DNA from: Thalassovita autumnalis | Lineage (GTDB): Bacteria > Pseudomonadota > Alphaproteobacteria > Rhodobacterales > Rhodobacteraceae | Assembly: GCF_001458255.1 (NCBI RefSeq) | Contig: NZ_CYSB01000029.1 | Span: 62,001 to 126,000, forward strand | Reading direction: 5' to 3' | DNA length: 64,000 bases | Part shown: piece by piece, positions 18,360 through 28,620 of the stretch | Layout: each line of letters starts with the position of its first letter | Position numbering within the stretch: position 1 is the stretch's first letter | Translations under genes and position numbers: made by a program | Notes under the pieces: model-generated | What the model was told of the DNA's origin: nothing | Databases searched by the model: none | Seen by the model: the letters and a program-made list of their open reading frames with translations, nothing else

Positions 18360-18443
18360 TTTTGCGTCCTCTGCATCCAGTGTTGCGCCTTTGGGGCGCG
18401 AATGTCTCTGGCACGCGCGCGCGTGCTCCACTATCTATCCCCC

Positions 18444-19205
18444 ATGCTGAACCAGATTGTCCACGGTGAACCGACCGACCAGCCCGCTCTTTTGATTGTT
18501 CATGGCCTTTACGGCTCTGGCCGCAATTGGGGTGTGATTGCCAAACGCCTGTCTGACGAACGGCAGGTGATTGCTGTTGACCAGCGCAACCACGGGCACA
18601 GCCCCTGGCATGACAGCCACAGCTATGAGGACATGGCCGAAGATCTGGCCGAGGTGATCCGCGCCCATGGCGCGCCGATGGATGTGCTGGGCCACTCAAT
18701 GGGCGGCAAAGCGGCGATGGTGCTGGCGCTGAAACACCCCGATCTGGTCAACCGGCTGGTGATCGCGGACATTGCGCCGGTCAGCTACACCCATTCGCAG
18801 ATCCAATACATCGAGGCGATGCGCGCGGTGGATCTGGCACAGGTCGAAAAACGTTCTGACGCCGAGGCACAGCTGCGCGCGATTGTGGATGATCCGGTGT
18901 TGCCGACCTTCTTCACGCAGTCACTGGATGTGGCGGGCAAACGCTGGCGGCTCAACCTGGACGTGCTGGCACGGGACATGGATCAGATCCTCAGCTTCCC
19001 CAAGATTGACGGGCAGTTCGATGGCAAAACCCTGTTTCTAGCCGGGGCGCTATCGGACTATGTGCGCCGGGAAGATCGGGATTTGACCAAAAGCTATTTC
19101 CCCAACAGCCACTTTGCCAAACTGCCGGGTGCCGGTCACTGGCTGCATGCGGAAAAGCCGCGTGAGTTCGAAGCTGCCGTGCGCAGCTACCTCGCTAATA
19201 CCTGA
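18444..19205 (+). CDS. alpha/beta hydrolase, YbfF-like esterase
   Basis: A 253-residue serine hydrolase. The oxyanion loop is LLIVHGLYGSGRNWG (about 17-31). VDQRNHGHSP precedes the nucleophile elbow GHSMGGKAA, and the catalytic His is in GAGHWLHAEKP near the C-terminus. The order and sequence match the YbfF family of acyl-CoA/ester hydrolases. The start MLNQIVHGE is chosen because it aligns with the family; the frame is open further upstream. Substrate unknown. Confidence 0.87.
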   Translation: MLNQIVHGEPTDQPALLIVHGLYGSGRNWGVIAKRLSDERQVIAVDQRNHGHSPWHDSHSYEDMAEDLAEVIRAHGAPMDVLGHSMGGKAAMVLALKHPDLVNRLVIADIAPVSYTHSQIQYIEAMRAVDLAQVEKRSDAEAQLRAIVDDPVLPTFFTQSLDVAGKRWRLNLDVLARDMDQILSFPKIDGQFDGKTLFLAGALSDYVRREDRDLTKSYFPNSHFAKLPGAGHWLHAEKPREFEAAVRSYLANT

Positions 19206-19233
19206 TTTACCGGGAGGGCACACGGGTCTTAGC

Positions 19234-19298
19234 GGCGGCGACAGCACCTGGGGGACCCCTTCCCGCGAGCACCATCGCCGCCTCCCGCCGAAGCGGGA
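19234..19298. other. two consecutive perfect hairpins downstream of the hydrolase gene
   Basis: GGCGGCGA (19234-19241) pairs with TCGCCGCC (19275-19282) and encloses a smaller GGGG/CCCC stem. Directly after it, TCCCGCC-GA-AGCGGGA-type pairing forms a second hairpin (19283-19298). There is no U-tract, so it is not a standard terminator. It lies between two convergent genes and may be a structured repeat or 3' stabiliser. Confidence 0.5.
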
Positions 19299-19315
19299 TG
19301 CCGAGAACCTATTGA

Positions 19316-19498
19316 TCAGTCGTGATAAAGTTTGCGCGCGACCAGGTAGGTCAGTGGCAGCGACAGAACAAATCCAATCAGCGCCGCCGTCAGCAGGCCG
19401 ACAACCCTGTCATGGCCCATCACCAGCGCGATAATCAGACATGTGCCGGAAAGCGTAGCACCAATAAAGAGGTGCAGGATGGCTGCAAGCCTGAGCAT
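19316..19498 (-). CDS. small two-helix membrane protein
   Basis: Sixty residues with two transmembrane helices (about 3-25 and 32-53) and a basic end (YLVARKLYHD). Proteins of this size and sequence are common in Rhodobacteraceae; I recall them being labelled 'CTP synthetase' in databases, which their sequence does not support (they are far too short for PyrG). Ribosome site is weak. Function unknown. Confidence 0.65.
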   Translation of the reverse strand: MLRLAAILHLFIGATLSGTCLIIALVMGHDRVVGLLTAALIGFVLSLPLTYLVARKLYHD

Positions 19499-19810
19499 AT
19501 CTTTCGCCCAATTCAGTTACTTCAACGTCTTGATCATATTACTTACTTTGAATGATTTGCCTTTTGATTTGAATCAACACTTAAGTATGTGATTTTGACA
19601 GCAACGTAGGGTCAAGCAGATCGCCACAACCGTAGATATACGGGAAATGGCATATTTTTTCTTCAAGCCTACGCTCGAGTTAAACAGACCTCAAAAATAC
19701 AGGTTTAGCCTTTAAAACTTGGCAGCTTTTGCATGAAACAAGTTTTAATTGTCAACTAAAATTTCCCTACGACTGAAGCGTGCACAGGGCCGCGCGACAG
19801 GTCAGTGCAT

Positions 19811-19856
19811 GACGTCAAACTATTGACCATACAGACGTCAAAATATCAACAATACA
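19811..19856. repeat. two imperfect tandem copies of a 23-bp unit
   Basis: Unit 1 (19811-19833) and unit 2 (19834-19856) both begin GACGTCAAA and end ATACA, with 19 of 23 positions identical. It lies in the AT-rich non-coding stretch before the lepA terminator. Two units are too few for a CRISPR; a regulator binding pair or a decayed repeat is possible. Confidence 0.55.
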
Positions 19857-19941
19857 GAAATCCGCCCAAGTACATCCGCACAATAGAGGCGGATGAAGCG
19901 GGCTGCATAACTGCCCCCAAAAGCGAAGCGCCCCAAAAGAA

Positions 19942-19963
19942 ACCCCGCACCAAGGTGCGGGGT
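19942..19963 (-). terminator. Rho-independent terminator after lepA
   Basis: On the minus strand CCCCGCACC and GGTGCGGGG form a 9-bp stem, followed by TTTCTTTT, starting a few bases after the lepA stop. Confidence 0.85.
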
Positions 19964-19969
19964 CGTGTC

Positions 19970-21784
<1,815 letters not shown>

Positions 21785-21930
21785 GAGCGGGATATGCGTT
21801 GGAATCGGGCGCTGGTCAATATGGCGCATGCGCCCCGCGCCCTGCAAAAGCACAATGAACGCGGGGTTTGGCTGATTTTCGTGGCTGTGCGCCCCCTGGG
21901 CCACGAAACGTGATCCTCAGAAACAGCAAA

Positions 21931-21951
21931 GGCGCCCGGCTCGCGGGCGCC
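21931..21951 (-). terminator. hairpin after the zinc-ribbon gene, probable terminator
   Basis: On the minus strand GGCGCCCG and CGGGCGCC form an 8-bp stem, followed by TTTGCTGTTT. The U-tract is short. Confidence 0.5.
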
Positions 21952-21971
21952 ATCGGATACCTTCGTGCAGA

Positions 21972-22259
21972 TCAGTCGAAGTCAAAGATCTCGGACAGGA
22001 AGCTCTTCTGTTTGCGCTTCTTATAGTGCTTGCGATCGTCATAGCCCCGGCTGTCATAACCGCTGTCACGGCGTTCCTCGCGATACGCCTGACGCGGCGC
22101 GGGCTGCGGCGCCTCGGGCACGGCGGAGCGTTCGATGATCTTGTCCAACTCACCCCGGTCCAGCCAAACACCGCGACACTGCGGGCAGTAGTCAATTTCG
22201 ACCCCCGCGCGTTCGGTCATCACCAGTTGGGCGCCGTCGATCGGACATTGCATCATCAT
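21972..22259 (-). CDS. TFIIB-type zinc-ribbon protein
   Basis: About 95 residues. The N-terminal zinc ribbon is MQCPIDGAQL...DYCPQCRGVWLDRGELDKII, the zf-TFIIB pattern with CP-x2-G and CPxCxGxWLDxGEL. The tail is rich in Arg, Tyr, Asp and Lys (RDSGYDSRGYDDRKHYKKRKQK), likely disordered, and ends in SFLSEIFDFD. Three consecutive ATG codons follow AAGGAG; the second or third gives the best spacing. Function unknown; it stands between lepA and a universal stress protein. Confidence 0.82.
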   Translation of the reverse strand: MMMQCPIDGAQLVMTERAGVEIDYCPQCRGVWLDRGELDKIIERSAVPEAPQPAPRQAYREERRDSGYDSRGYDDRKHYKKRKQKSFLSEIFDFD

Positions 22260-22285
22260 CACTCCTTTATGGTTGCCCCATAGAA

Positions 22286-22317
22286 ATGGGGCTTGCCCCG
22301 GCTGGAACAAGCCCCAT
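22286..22317 (-). terminator. 10-bp perfect hairpin after the universal stress gene
   Basis: ATGGGGCTTG (22286-22295) pairs with CAAGCCCCAT (22308-22317). On the minus strand it is followed by TTTCTATGG. It lies just after the usp stop and before the zinc-ribbon start, so it may terminate or attenuate. Confidence 0.55.
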
Positions 22318-22347
22318 CAACGGTCATTTCGACGCAATCAGCAGCGA

Positions 22348-22755
22348 TCAGCGCAGCACATGCACCGCGCATTTGGCATGGCGTACAACTTGCGTCGCGG
22401 TGGAGCCAAGTAGCAGGTTCTGCATGCCCGGACGGTGCGAGGCGATGACGATACAGTCGATGTCATTTTCAGCCGCGTAATCCACAATAGTGCGGCCCGA
22501 ATGGCCATCCACCACCTGAACCTCGGCGCCGTCGATGCCCTCAACCATTTGGGCCAGTTCTTCGGCAACAGTTTTCTGCATATCGCTGTGAAACCCTTCG
22601 GGCACATAGGTCAGCGCATAGCCCGGCACCGCCTCCATCACATGCAGCACGGTCATTTTGCCGCCTTCGGCCCGGATCGCTTGGGCGATTTCCAAGGCAC
22701 CGGCCGAGTCGCGGTTTTCTTCAAATGAGACGGGGACAAGAATGTTCTTATACAT
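22348..22755 (-). CDS. universal stress protein, UspA family
   Basis: A 135-residue single Usp domain: MYKNILVPVSF at the N-terminus, then the C-terminal nucleotide-binding loop in variant form (ASHRPGMQNLLLGSTATQVVRHAKCAVHVLR; the consensus is GxxGxxxxxxGSxxxxVxxxxxCPVxVV). An AAGGAG site precedes the start. The role is stress tolerance by an ATP/AMP-binding dimer; the exact function is undetermined. Confidence 0.9.
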   Translation of the reverse strand: MYKNILVPVSFEENRDSAGALEIAQAIRAEGGKMTVLHVMEAVPGYALTYVPEGFHSDMQKTVAEELAQMVEGIDGAEVQVVDGHSGRTIVDYAAENDIDCIVIASHRPGMQNLLLGSTATQVVRHAKCAVHVLR

Positions 22756-22839
22756 AGGGATCTCCTTTCGCTTGCCGTGACAGTGCCACAGGCGAAAGGA
22801 GGCCACCTTGATACAGGTCAGATCCGGGTCAGGGGCGGA

Positions 22840-23415
22840 TTACAGCACTGTGACGCGGGTTCCCGTGGGCACCCGCTCATACAGATCCTTCACATGGTCA
22901 TTGATCATGCGGATACAGCCGTTGGAGACCGAGCGCCCGATCGAGCGCGGCTGGGTCGTGCCATGGATGCGGAAATAAGTGTCGCGGCCATTTTTATAAA
23001 GGTAAAGCGCCCGCGCGCCCAAAGGGTTCGACGGACCACCCGGTTGAATGTAGTCATTGTCGACAAACTTCGCATAGGTGCGCGGCTCACGTTTGATCAT
23101 CTCAGCCGTGGGGCGCCAGTTTGGCCACTTGGCCTTGCGTTGGATCACCGCGTCACCTTTGAACTCCAGCCCCGCCTTGCCGACGCCAACGCCGTAGCGC
23201 CGTGCCTGATTGGGCCCGGTGACCAAATAGAGGTAATGCGCCTGTGGCAGGATCAGGATCTGCCCCGGCTCTACCCCGCTTTTGATCCGCACCTCCTGCG
23301 GCAGGTATTTCGTATCAACCTCAAAGGCCCGCGCGATGGAGGGCATCGCAAGCGTGGTCGAGGCGGCGGCAGCGGAGGTGAGGAAATGGCGGCGTAGCAT
23401 CAGGGGGGCACTCAT
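22840..23415 (-). CDS. Tat-exported L,D-transpeptidase (YkuD domain)
   Basis: Forms 3-3 peptidoglycan cross-links or attaches proteins to the wall in the periplasm. About 191 residues. The N-terminus MLRRHFLTSAAAASTTLAMPSIARA has a twin-arginine motif (RRHFLT) and an Ala-x-Ala cleavage site. The YkuD catalytic block is IHGTTQPRSIGRSVSNGCIRM with His and Cys in standard places. The chosen start includes MSAPL; MLRRHFL five codons later (23400) is equally possible. Neither has a strong ribosome site. Confidence 0.9.
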   Translation of the reverse strand: MSAPLMLRRHFLTSAAAASTTLAMPSIARAFEVDTKYLPQEVRIKSGVEPGQILILPQAHYLYLVTGPNQARRYGVGVGKAGLEFKGDAVIQRKAKWPNWRPTAEMIKREPRTYAKFVDNDYIQPGGPSNPLGARALYLYKNGRDTYFRIHGTTQPRSIGRSVSNGCIRMINDHVKDLYERVPTGTRVTVL

Positions 23416-23522
23416 ATGTTTTGCAAAGGAATGCCCGCAGAATGCCCTGAGCCGGGTGGCAAAATCAATGTTTTCAAAGGCCCCGGCGATCACGTTTTTG
23501 CCAATAGGACCGCTTTGGGCAC

Positions 23523-23627
23523 TCAGATCGCCGCCCAATCGGTGAAGCGATAAGGTGCCCTGCCCTGCGCCTCCGACGGACGCGGCAGGTCATGTTTGCG
23601 GGTGGGTTGGGGTTCAGATCTCGGCAT
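23523..23627 (-). CDS. 34-residue small ORF with an ideal ribosome site
   Basis: An ATG at 23627 is preceded by GGAGGACACACCG, an excellent ribosome site, and opens a 34-codon frame. It reads MPRSEPQPTRKHDL at the start and GRAPYRFTDWAAI at the end. The sequence is basic with aromatic residues near the C-terminus and no membrane segment. It is upstream of the L,D-transpeptidase on the same strand (108 bp). Short YRFTDW/RYGDW tails occur in small conserved proteins of alphaproteobacteria, but I cannot assign a family. Confidence 0.5.
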   Translation of the reverse strand: MPRSEPQPTRKHDLPRPSEAQGRAPYRFTDWAAI

Positions 23628-23753
23628 CGGTGTGTCCTCCTATGTCTAAGGACGTGGGGAGGCCGAGGACCTGTTTCCAGCGATGTTTCAGCCAGATGGC
23701 GGCGCTGTGAGGGGATGTGTTTTAGAAGCGGATACCTCTGTACTTAGCCCCTA

Positions 23754-23827
23754 GCGACCGAACCGAGGGGCGAAGCGAAGCGCCCGCCCCGTGGGGGCGG
23801 TTCGGGCGCTGCCCGGCAAAGCCGGGC
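23754..23827. repeat. structured repeat element, copy A
   Basis: An outer stem pairs GCGaCCGAACCG (23754-23765) with CGGTTCGGgCGC (23798-23809). A core CCGCCCCGTGGGGGCGG (23784-23800) forms an alternative inner hairpin, and GCCCGGC-AAA-GCCGGGC (23811-23827) is a 3' hairpin. Copy B at 26704 has the same plan and the identical core, with changed but still complementary stems. It lies 16 bp beyond the stop of the SIR2-like gene. Confidence 0.65.
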
Positions 23828-23843
23828 TGGTTTTGGGTAATTA

Positions 23844-24821
23844 TCACCAGTCCTGAAGATCGAGGATATTATCTAGAAACAAAAACTCCAGATCTCTGCT
23901 GCGAAACAGACACTCCCAGTGTGCTTTTGCGGAATTTTCATCATCAGGAGTTCTTGAAACAACTCGGATCGTCGCGCCCTCATGGGCTTCGGATATCAAA
24001 CGATTGAGATGTAGATCCGCGCCTCCATAGCCAAAAAGCGTAACCGCGACTGGTTGCTTAAGTATCTCTGCAAGTTCAGCCCAATATCGCCGAAGTATTG
24101 CGGATGAATTGATAGCACCGGGCTTGCTTTTAGCATCTGTCAGAACCAGGTGAGTTCTCTCGTATCCTAGGTGACTAGGCAGCTCCGCTCTCGTGATTTT
24201 CCGGTCTTTACCACCTCTTCTAATGAACAATGGAGAGCCGTGGAGATGCAGAAACCAGCCCTCACCCTCTATCATAAGCCGTTTATGGAACTCGAAATCA
24301 AATTTCCCGCGCAAGAAACCGTCTCGCAACAAGTGTTGTTGCGCAATTGGTGTCTCCACGAAAGAACCGTACAAAAGATCATCATAGTTCAATGTAGCAA
24401 TATGCGGTCTGTCACGCTCAACAAAGGCCCGGAATTTTTGGGCAAACTCAGGGGGTAACTTGTGCTCTGCACTATGAAACTGAGATGCTGCGTGATGAAA
24501 ATACCTGCGCACAGCATTGGGAAAATCTTCTCCATTACCAGTTAACCAAGCCTCGTCACAATTGGCGCGTTCTTGAAAATGCGCAATCAAATCGCAAGCA
24601 TCCACAACTCGTTGCAGATCGCGTAACTGAGCCTCTTCGGTAGGAGCTGCCATCTCTGGCCCGACAGCGCCGTCGCTGAGGCAATTTGCAATTAGCGCAC
24701 GTTCGTCATCGTTTAGGGGGCCTTCTTCGGACCAGGCTTCCTCAAGTGCCCGCTTTAAACTGTAGAAGTCATTGTCAAATGCACGACCTAAGCCGTTACC
24801 AAATATGTACAGCTTTCTCAT
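23844..24821 (-). CDS. SIR2-like protein of the DUF4917 type
   Basis: A 325-residue protein. The N-terminus MRKLYIFGNGLGRAF is a Rossmann-like GNG motif. ATLNYDDLLYGSF, WFLHLHGSPLF and LFGYGGADLHLNRLI follow the order of SIR2-like NAD-binding domains (TxNYD, HG, GxGxxD). This set fits DUF4917/SIR2_2 proteins, some relatives of which act in NAD-consuming antiphage systems. Three 60-bp samples give 43-52% G+C, clearly below the flanking genes, so recent transfer is likely. No partner gene (TPR, helicase, Argonaute) is beside it. It has a GGGAAG ribosome site and follows the ettA terminator. Confidence 0.72.
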   Translation of the reverse strand: MRKLYIFGNGLGRAFDNDFYSLKRALEEAWSEEGPLNDDERALIANCLSDGAVGPEMAAPTEEAQLRDLQRVVDACDLIAHFQERANCDEAWLTGNGEDFPNAVRRYFHHAASQFHSAEHKLPPEFAQKFRAFVERDRPHIATLNYDDLLYGSFVETPIAQQHLLRDGFLRGKFDFEFHKRLMIEGEGWFLHLHGSPLFIRRGGKDRKITRAELPSHLGYERTHLVLTDAKSKPGAINSSAILRRYWAELAEILKQPVAVTLFGYGGADLHLNRLISEAHEGATIRVVSRTPDDENSAKAHWECLFRSRDLEFLFLDNILDLQDW

Positions 24822-24901
24822 ATCGCTTCCCAAATCATCAATAAGATGCATCAATCAGAAGCAAAATCGCGCTTTGAGTGCAAGTCGGAGAATTCACAAA
24901 A

Positions 24902-24929
24902 CAAAAAAGCGGCCCCGAAGGGCCGCTTT
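24902..24929 (-). terminator. Rho-independent terminator after ettA
   Basis: On the minus strand AAAGCGGCCC and GGGCCGCTTT pair around TTCG, followed by a TTTTTTG run. Confidence 0.9.
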
Positions 24930-24937
24930 GCCACCCC

Positions 24938-26593
<1,656 letters not shown>

Positions 26594-26703
26594 GGGGGAG
26601 CTCTCTTACAGGAAAACTTAGGTTGGCAGAGGTGATAGCGGATGGGGCTTGGGGGGGCAATGCGGTTGATAGAGACGATGCAACACCTGCCCAATTGTAC
26701 CGA

Positions 26704-26779
26704 GCGCCGTTCCGAGGGGTGGTGCGAACGCGCCGCCCCGTGGGGGCGGAACGGCGCGGCCCAACAGTGCCTGTTGGGC
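26704..26779. repeat. structured repeat element, copy B
   Basis: GCGCCGTTCCG (26704-26714) pairs perfectly with CGGAACGGCGC (26747-26757). It shares the 17-bp core CCGCCCCGTGGGGGCGG (26733-26749) with copy A. A 3' hairpin GCCCAACAG-TGC-CTGTTGGGC (26759-26779) replaces copy A's GCCCGGC hairpin. It lies between the MarR-GNAT gene and ettA. Confidence 0.65.
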
Positions 26780-26876
26780 AGGGGCAAAAACGCTAGGCGG
26801 TCGTACTAGCAAAATCCAACCCATCAACAGAAGCAGTGAACAGGCATGCCCCTTAATACGCGCCGACAATCAGGCC

Positions 26877-27752
26877 TCAGATCTTCTTCTCAAAAAAGTA
26901 GTCGGGATAGGGGTCATCGTTGAACCGCTCAATCTCACTCCAGCCGGAGCGTTGGTAAAGCGCCACCGCCTCGGGCAGGGCCGAATTGGTGTCGAGCCGC
27001 AGCAGGGTGATGCCAAGGTCTTTGGCGGCGCGCTCCGCCTCTGCCATCAGGGTGCGGGACAGGCCCAAACCGCGGGCGGCGGGGGAAATCCACAGGCGTT
27101 TGATTTCGGCATAGCCTTTGTCGGTGCCTTTGACGCCAACGCATCCCAGCGGCATGCCATCGGAATAGGCCACAAAGAACACGCCCCTTGGCGCCATCAT
27201 GTCGGTGGCATCGGGATCAGCGCTGAGGTTGACGTCAAAACCGGTATCGAACCGCTCGCCCAGCTCTTTGTAATAGGCCTCCAGACAGCCCACCGCATCG
27301 GGGCTACGGGGGTCACATTCAACCAGTTCGATCCGGTCCCGGCCAAGGGCCGAGGCGACCAGATCCATCGCCTCCAGCAACGCTTCGGGTCGAGGGTGGC
27401 GTGACAGGATCTTATCGGCCTGCGCATCCGACAGCGCATTATAAGCATCACGTTCGGCCCTGCCGGCCTCGGTCAGCAGGGCGATACGGCGGCGGCCATC
27501 GTTGGGATCGCGCTGCAATTCCAACAGCCCCTCATCCTGCAGCGATTTCAAAAACCGGCTGAGCAGCGGCTTGTCGAGGTCCAGATAGCTGCGGATCGAT
27601 TCCAGATCGCGGCCTTCAGGGCCAATGGCATGCAGCACCCGCGCCGGGCCCAGAGGCCGCCCGCGGCCCAGAAAGGAATTGTCCAACGCGCCGGTTTCAC
27701 GGGTGACAGCGCGATTGAAACGGCGGATACGGGCGATGGGATCTTGCGGCAT
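26877..27752 (-). CDS. MarR-GNAT fusion: regulator with acetyltransferase domain
   Basis: A 291-residue two-domain protein. Residues about 5-140 are a MarR winged helix (SIRSYLDLDKPLLSRFLKSLQDEGLLELQRDPNDGRRRIALLTEAG, with the wing DPNDGRRR). Residues about 145-291 are a GNAT N-acetyltransferase (AEIKRLWISPAARGLGLSRTLMAEAE, the acetyl-CoA loop; LYQRSGWSEIERF at the end). Start MPQDPIARI has an AGGAAG site. An inverted repeat 39 bp upstream suggests autoregulation. The acetyl acceptor is unknown. Confidence 0.88.
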   Translation of the reverse strand: MPQDPIARIRRFNRAVTRETGALDNSFLGRGRPLGPARVLHAIGPEGRDLESIRSYLDLDKPLLSRFLKSLQDEGLLELQRDPNDGRRRIALLTEAGRAERDAYNALSDAQADKILSRHPRPEALLEAMDLVASALGRDRIELVECDPRSPDAVGCLEAYYKELGERFDTGFDVNLSADPDATDMMAPRGVFFVAYSDGMPLGCVGVKGTDKGYAEIKRLWISPAARGLGLSRTLMAEAERAAKDLGITLLRLDTNSALPEAVALYQRSGWSEIERFNDDPYPDYFFEKKI

Positions 27753-27790
27753 TACGGGGGCTTCCTGGCAGCGATGTCTTACTTGATAGA

Positions 27791-27812
27791 ATAGTTGACT
27801 TAAGGCAACTAT
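27791..27812. promoter_or_regulatory. MarR-type operator upstream of the MarR-GNAT gene
   Basis: ATAGTTG (27791-27797) and CAACTAT (27806-27812) form a 7-bp inverted repeat with an 8-bp spacer. The site lies 39 bp upstream of the MarR-GNAT start and 95 bp from divergent nadD. Size and shape are as in MarR operators. Confidence 0.6.
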
Positions 27813-27906
27813 ATCAAAATTGCAAGCCTCGCCACCCTGCCCTGCATGCAGCCCCGAAAAGACGCTTAACGGTTGACAGCGCGCCCCCGCTCCGAGATGG
27901 AAAGAC

Positions 27907-28506
27907 ATGCGCAACACCCTGCCATACGCCCGCGCCGGTCAGACCATCGGCCTGCTTGGGGGATCCTTTGATCCCGCCCATGCCGGCCATGCCCATATCA
28001 CCCGCGAAGCGCTGAAGCGGTTTGGGCTGGATCGGGTCTGGTGGCTGGTCAGCCCCGGCAACCCGTTGAAATCACGGGGGCCCGCGGCCATGGCGCAGCG
28101 GCTGCAACGGGCCCGGCAGGTGATCAACCACCCGCGCGTGACCGTGACTGATCTGGAATGCCACATCGGCACCCGCTACACCGCCGAAACCCTCAGCCGT
28201 CTGCAGCGCCTCTATCCAGGGGTGCGCTTTGTCTGGCTGATGGGGGCGGACAATCTGGTGCAGTTTCACCGCTGGCAGAACTGGCAGCAGATCATGGCCG
28301 ATGTGCCCGTCGGGGTGCTGGCCCGCCCCGGTGACCGGCTGGCGGCGCGCTGTTCCAAGGCAGCGCGGATGCACCGGCAACAAAAGCTCTCCCCGCGCCA
28401 CAGCCAGGCGCTGCCACAGGGCCGCCCGCCGCGCTGGTGCTTTGTGAACATGCCGATGGTGGCGCAGTCCTCCACCCAGATCCGCGCCGGTGGTGGCTGG
28501 GGCTAG
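27907..28506 (+). CDS. nadD: nicotinate-nucleotide adenylyltransferase
   Basis: Adenylates nicotinate mononucleotide to deamido-NAD. The protein has 199 residues. The nucleotidyltransferase motif is [16 protein letters not shown] (about 16-31). [19 protein letters not shown] is the NadD-specific segment, and the C-terminal ISSTxIR equivalent appears as [10 protein letters not shown]. Product is used by the NAD synthetase at 56-57.7 kb. Start is preceded by GGAAAG. Confidence 0.93.
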   Translation: MRNTLPYARAGQTIGLLGGSFDPAHAGHAHITREALKRFGLDRVWWLVSPGNPLKSRGPAAMAQRLQRARQVINHPRVTVTDLECHIGTRYTAETLSRLQRLYPGVRFVWLMGADNLVQFHRWQNWQQIMADVPVGVLARPGDRLAARCSKAARMHRQQKLSPRHSQALPQGRPPRWCFVNMPMVAQSSTQIRAGGGWG

Positions 28507-28620
28507 CCCACCTTATCCCCACGTTCCGGCCCGAAGGGGCTGCAATGTCGCGGGAAATTCATCAAAACATCCCATCTGCGTGCTTGAGGCCCGCCCCAGA
28601 CCCGGGGTAAACTGCGCCTT

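Larger units (their letters stand above)
19499..19969. other. 471-bp AT-rich stretch without a convincing gene
   Basis: Visibly poorer in G+C than its surroundings between 19500 and 19880. I find no ORF with a ribosome site and coding bias. It holds an imperfect tandem repeat of 23 bp (see 19811-19856) and, at its right end, the lepA terminator. It could be the promoter region of the small membrane protein plus a remnant of a lost element. Confidence 0.6.

Noticed and set aside
19811-19856. Tandem 23-bp units as a CRISPR array
   Set aside because: Only two imperfect copies, no spacers between them and no cas genes in the window.
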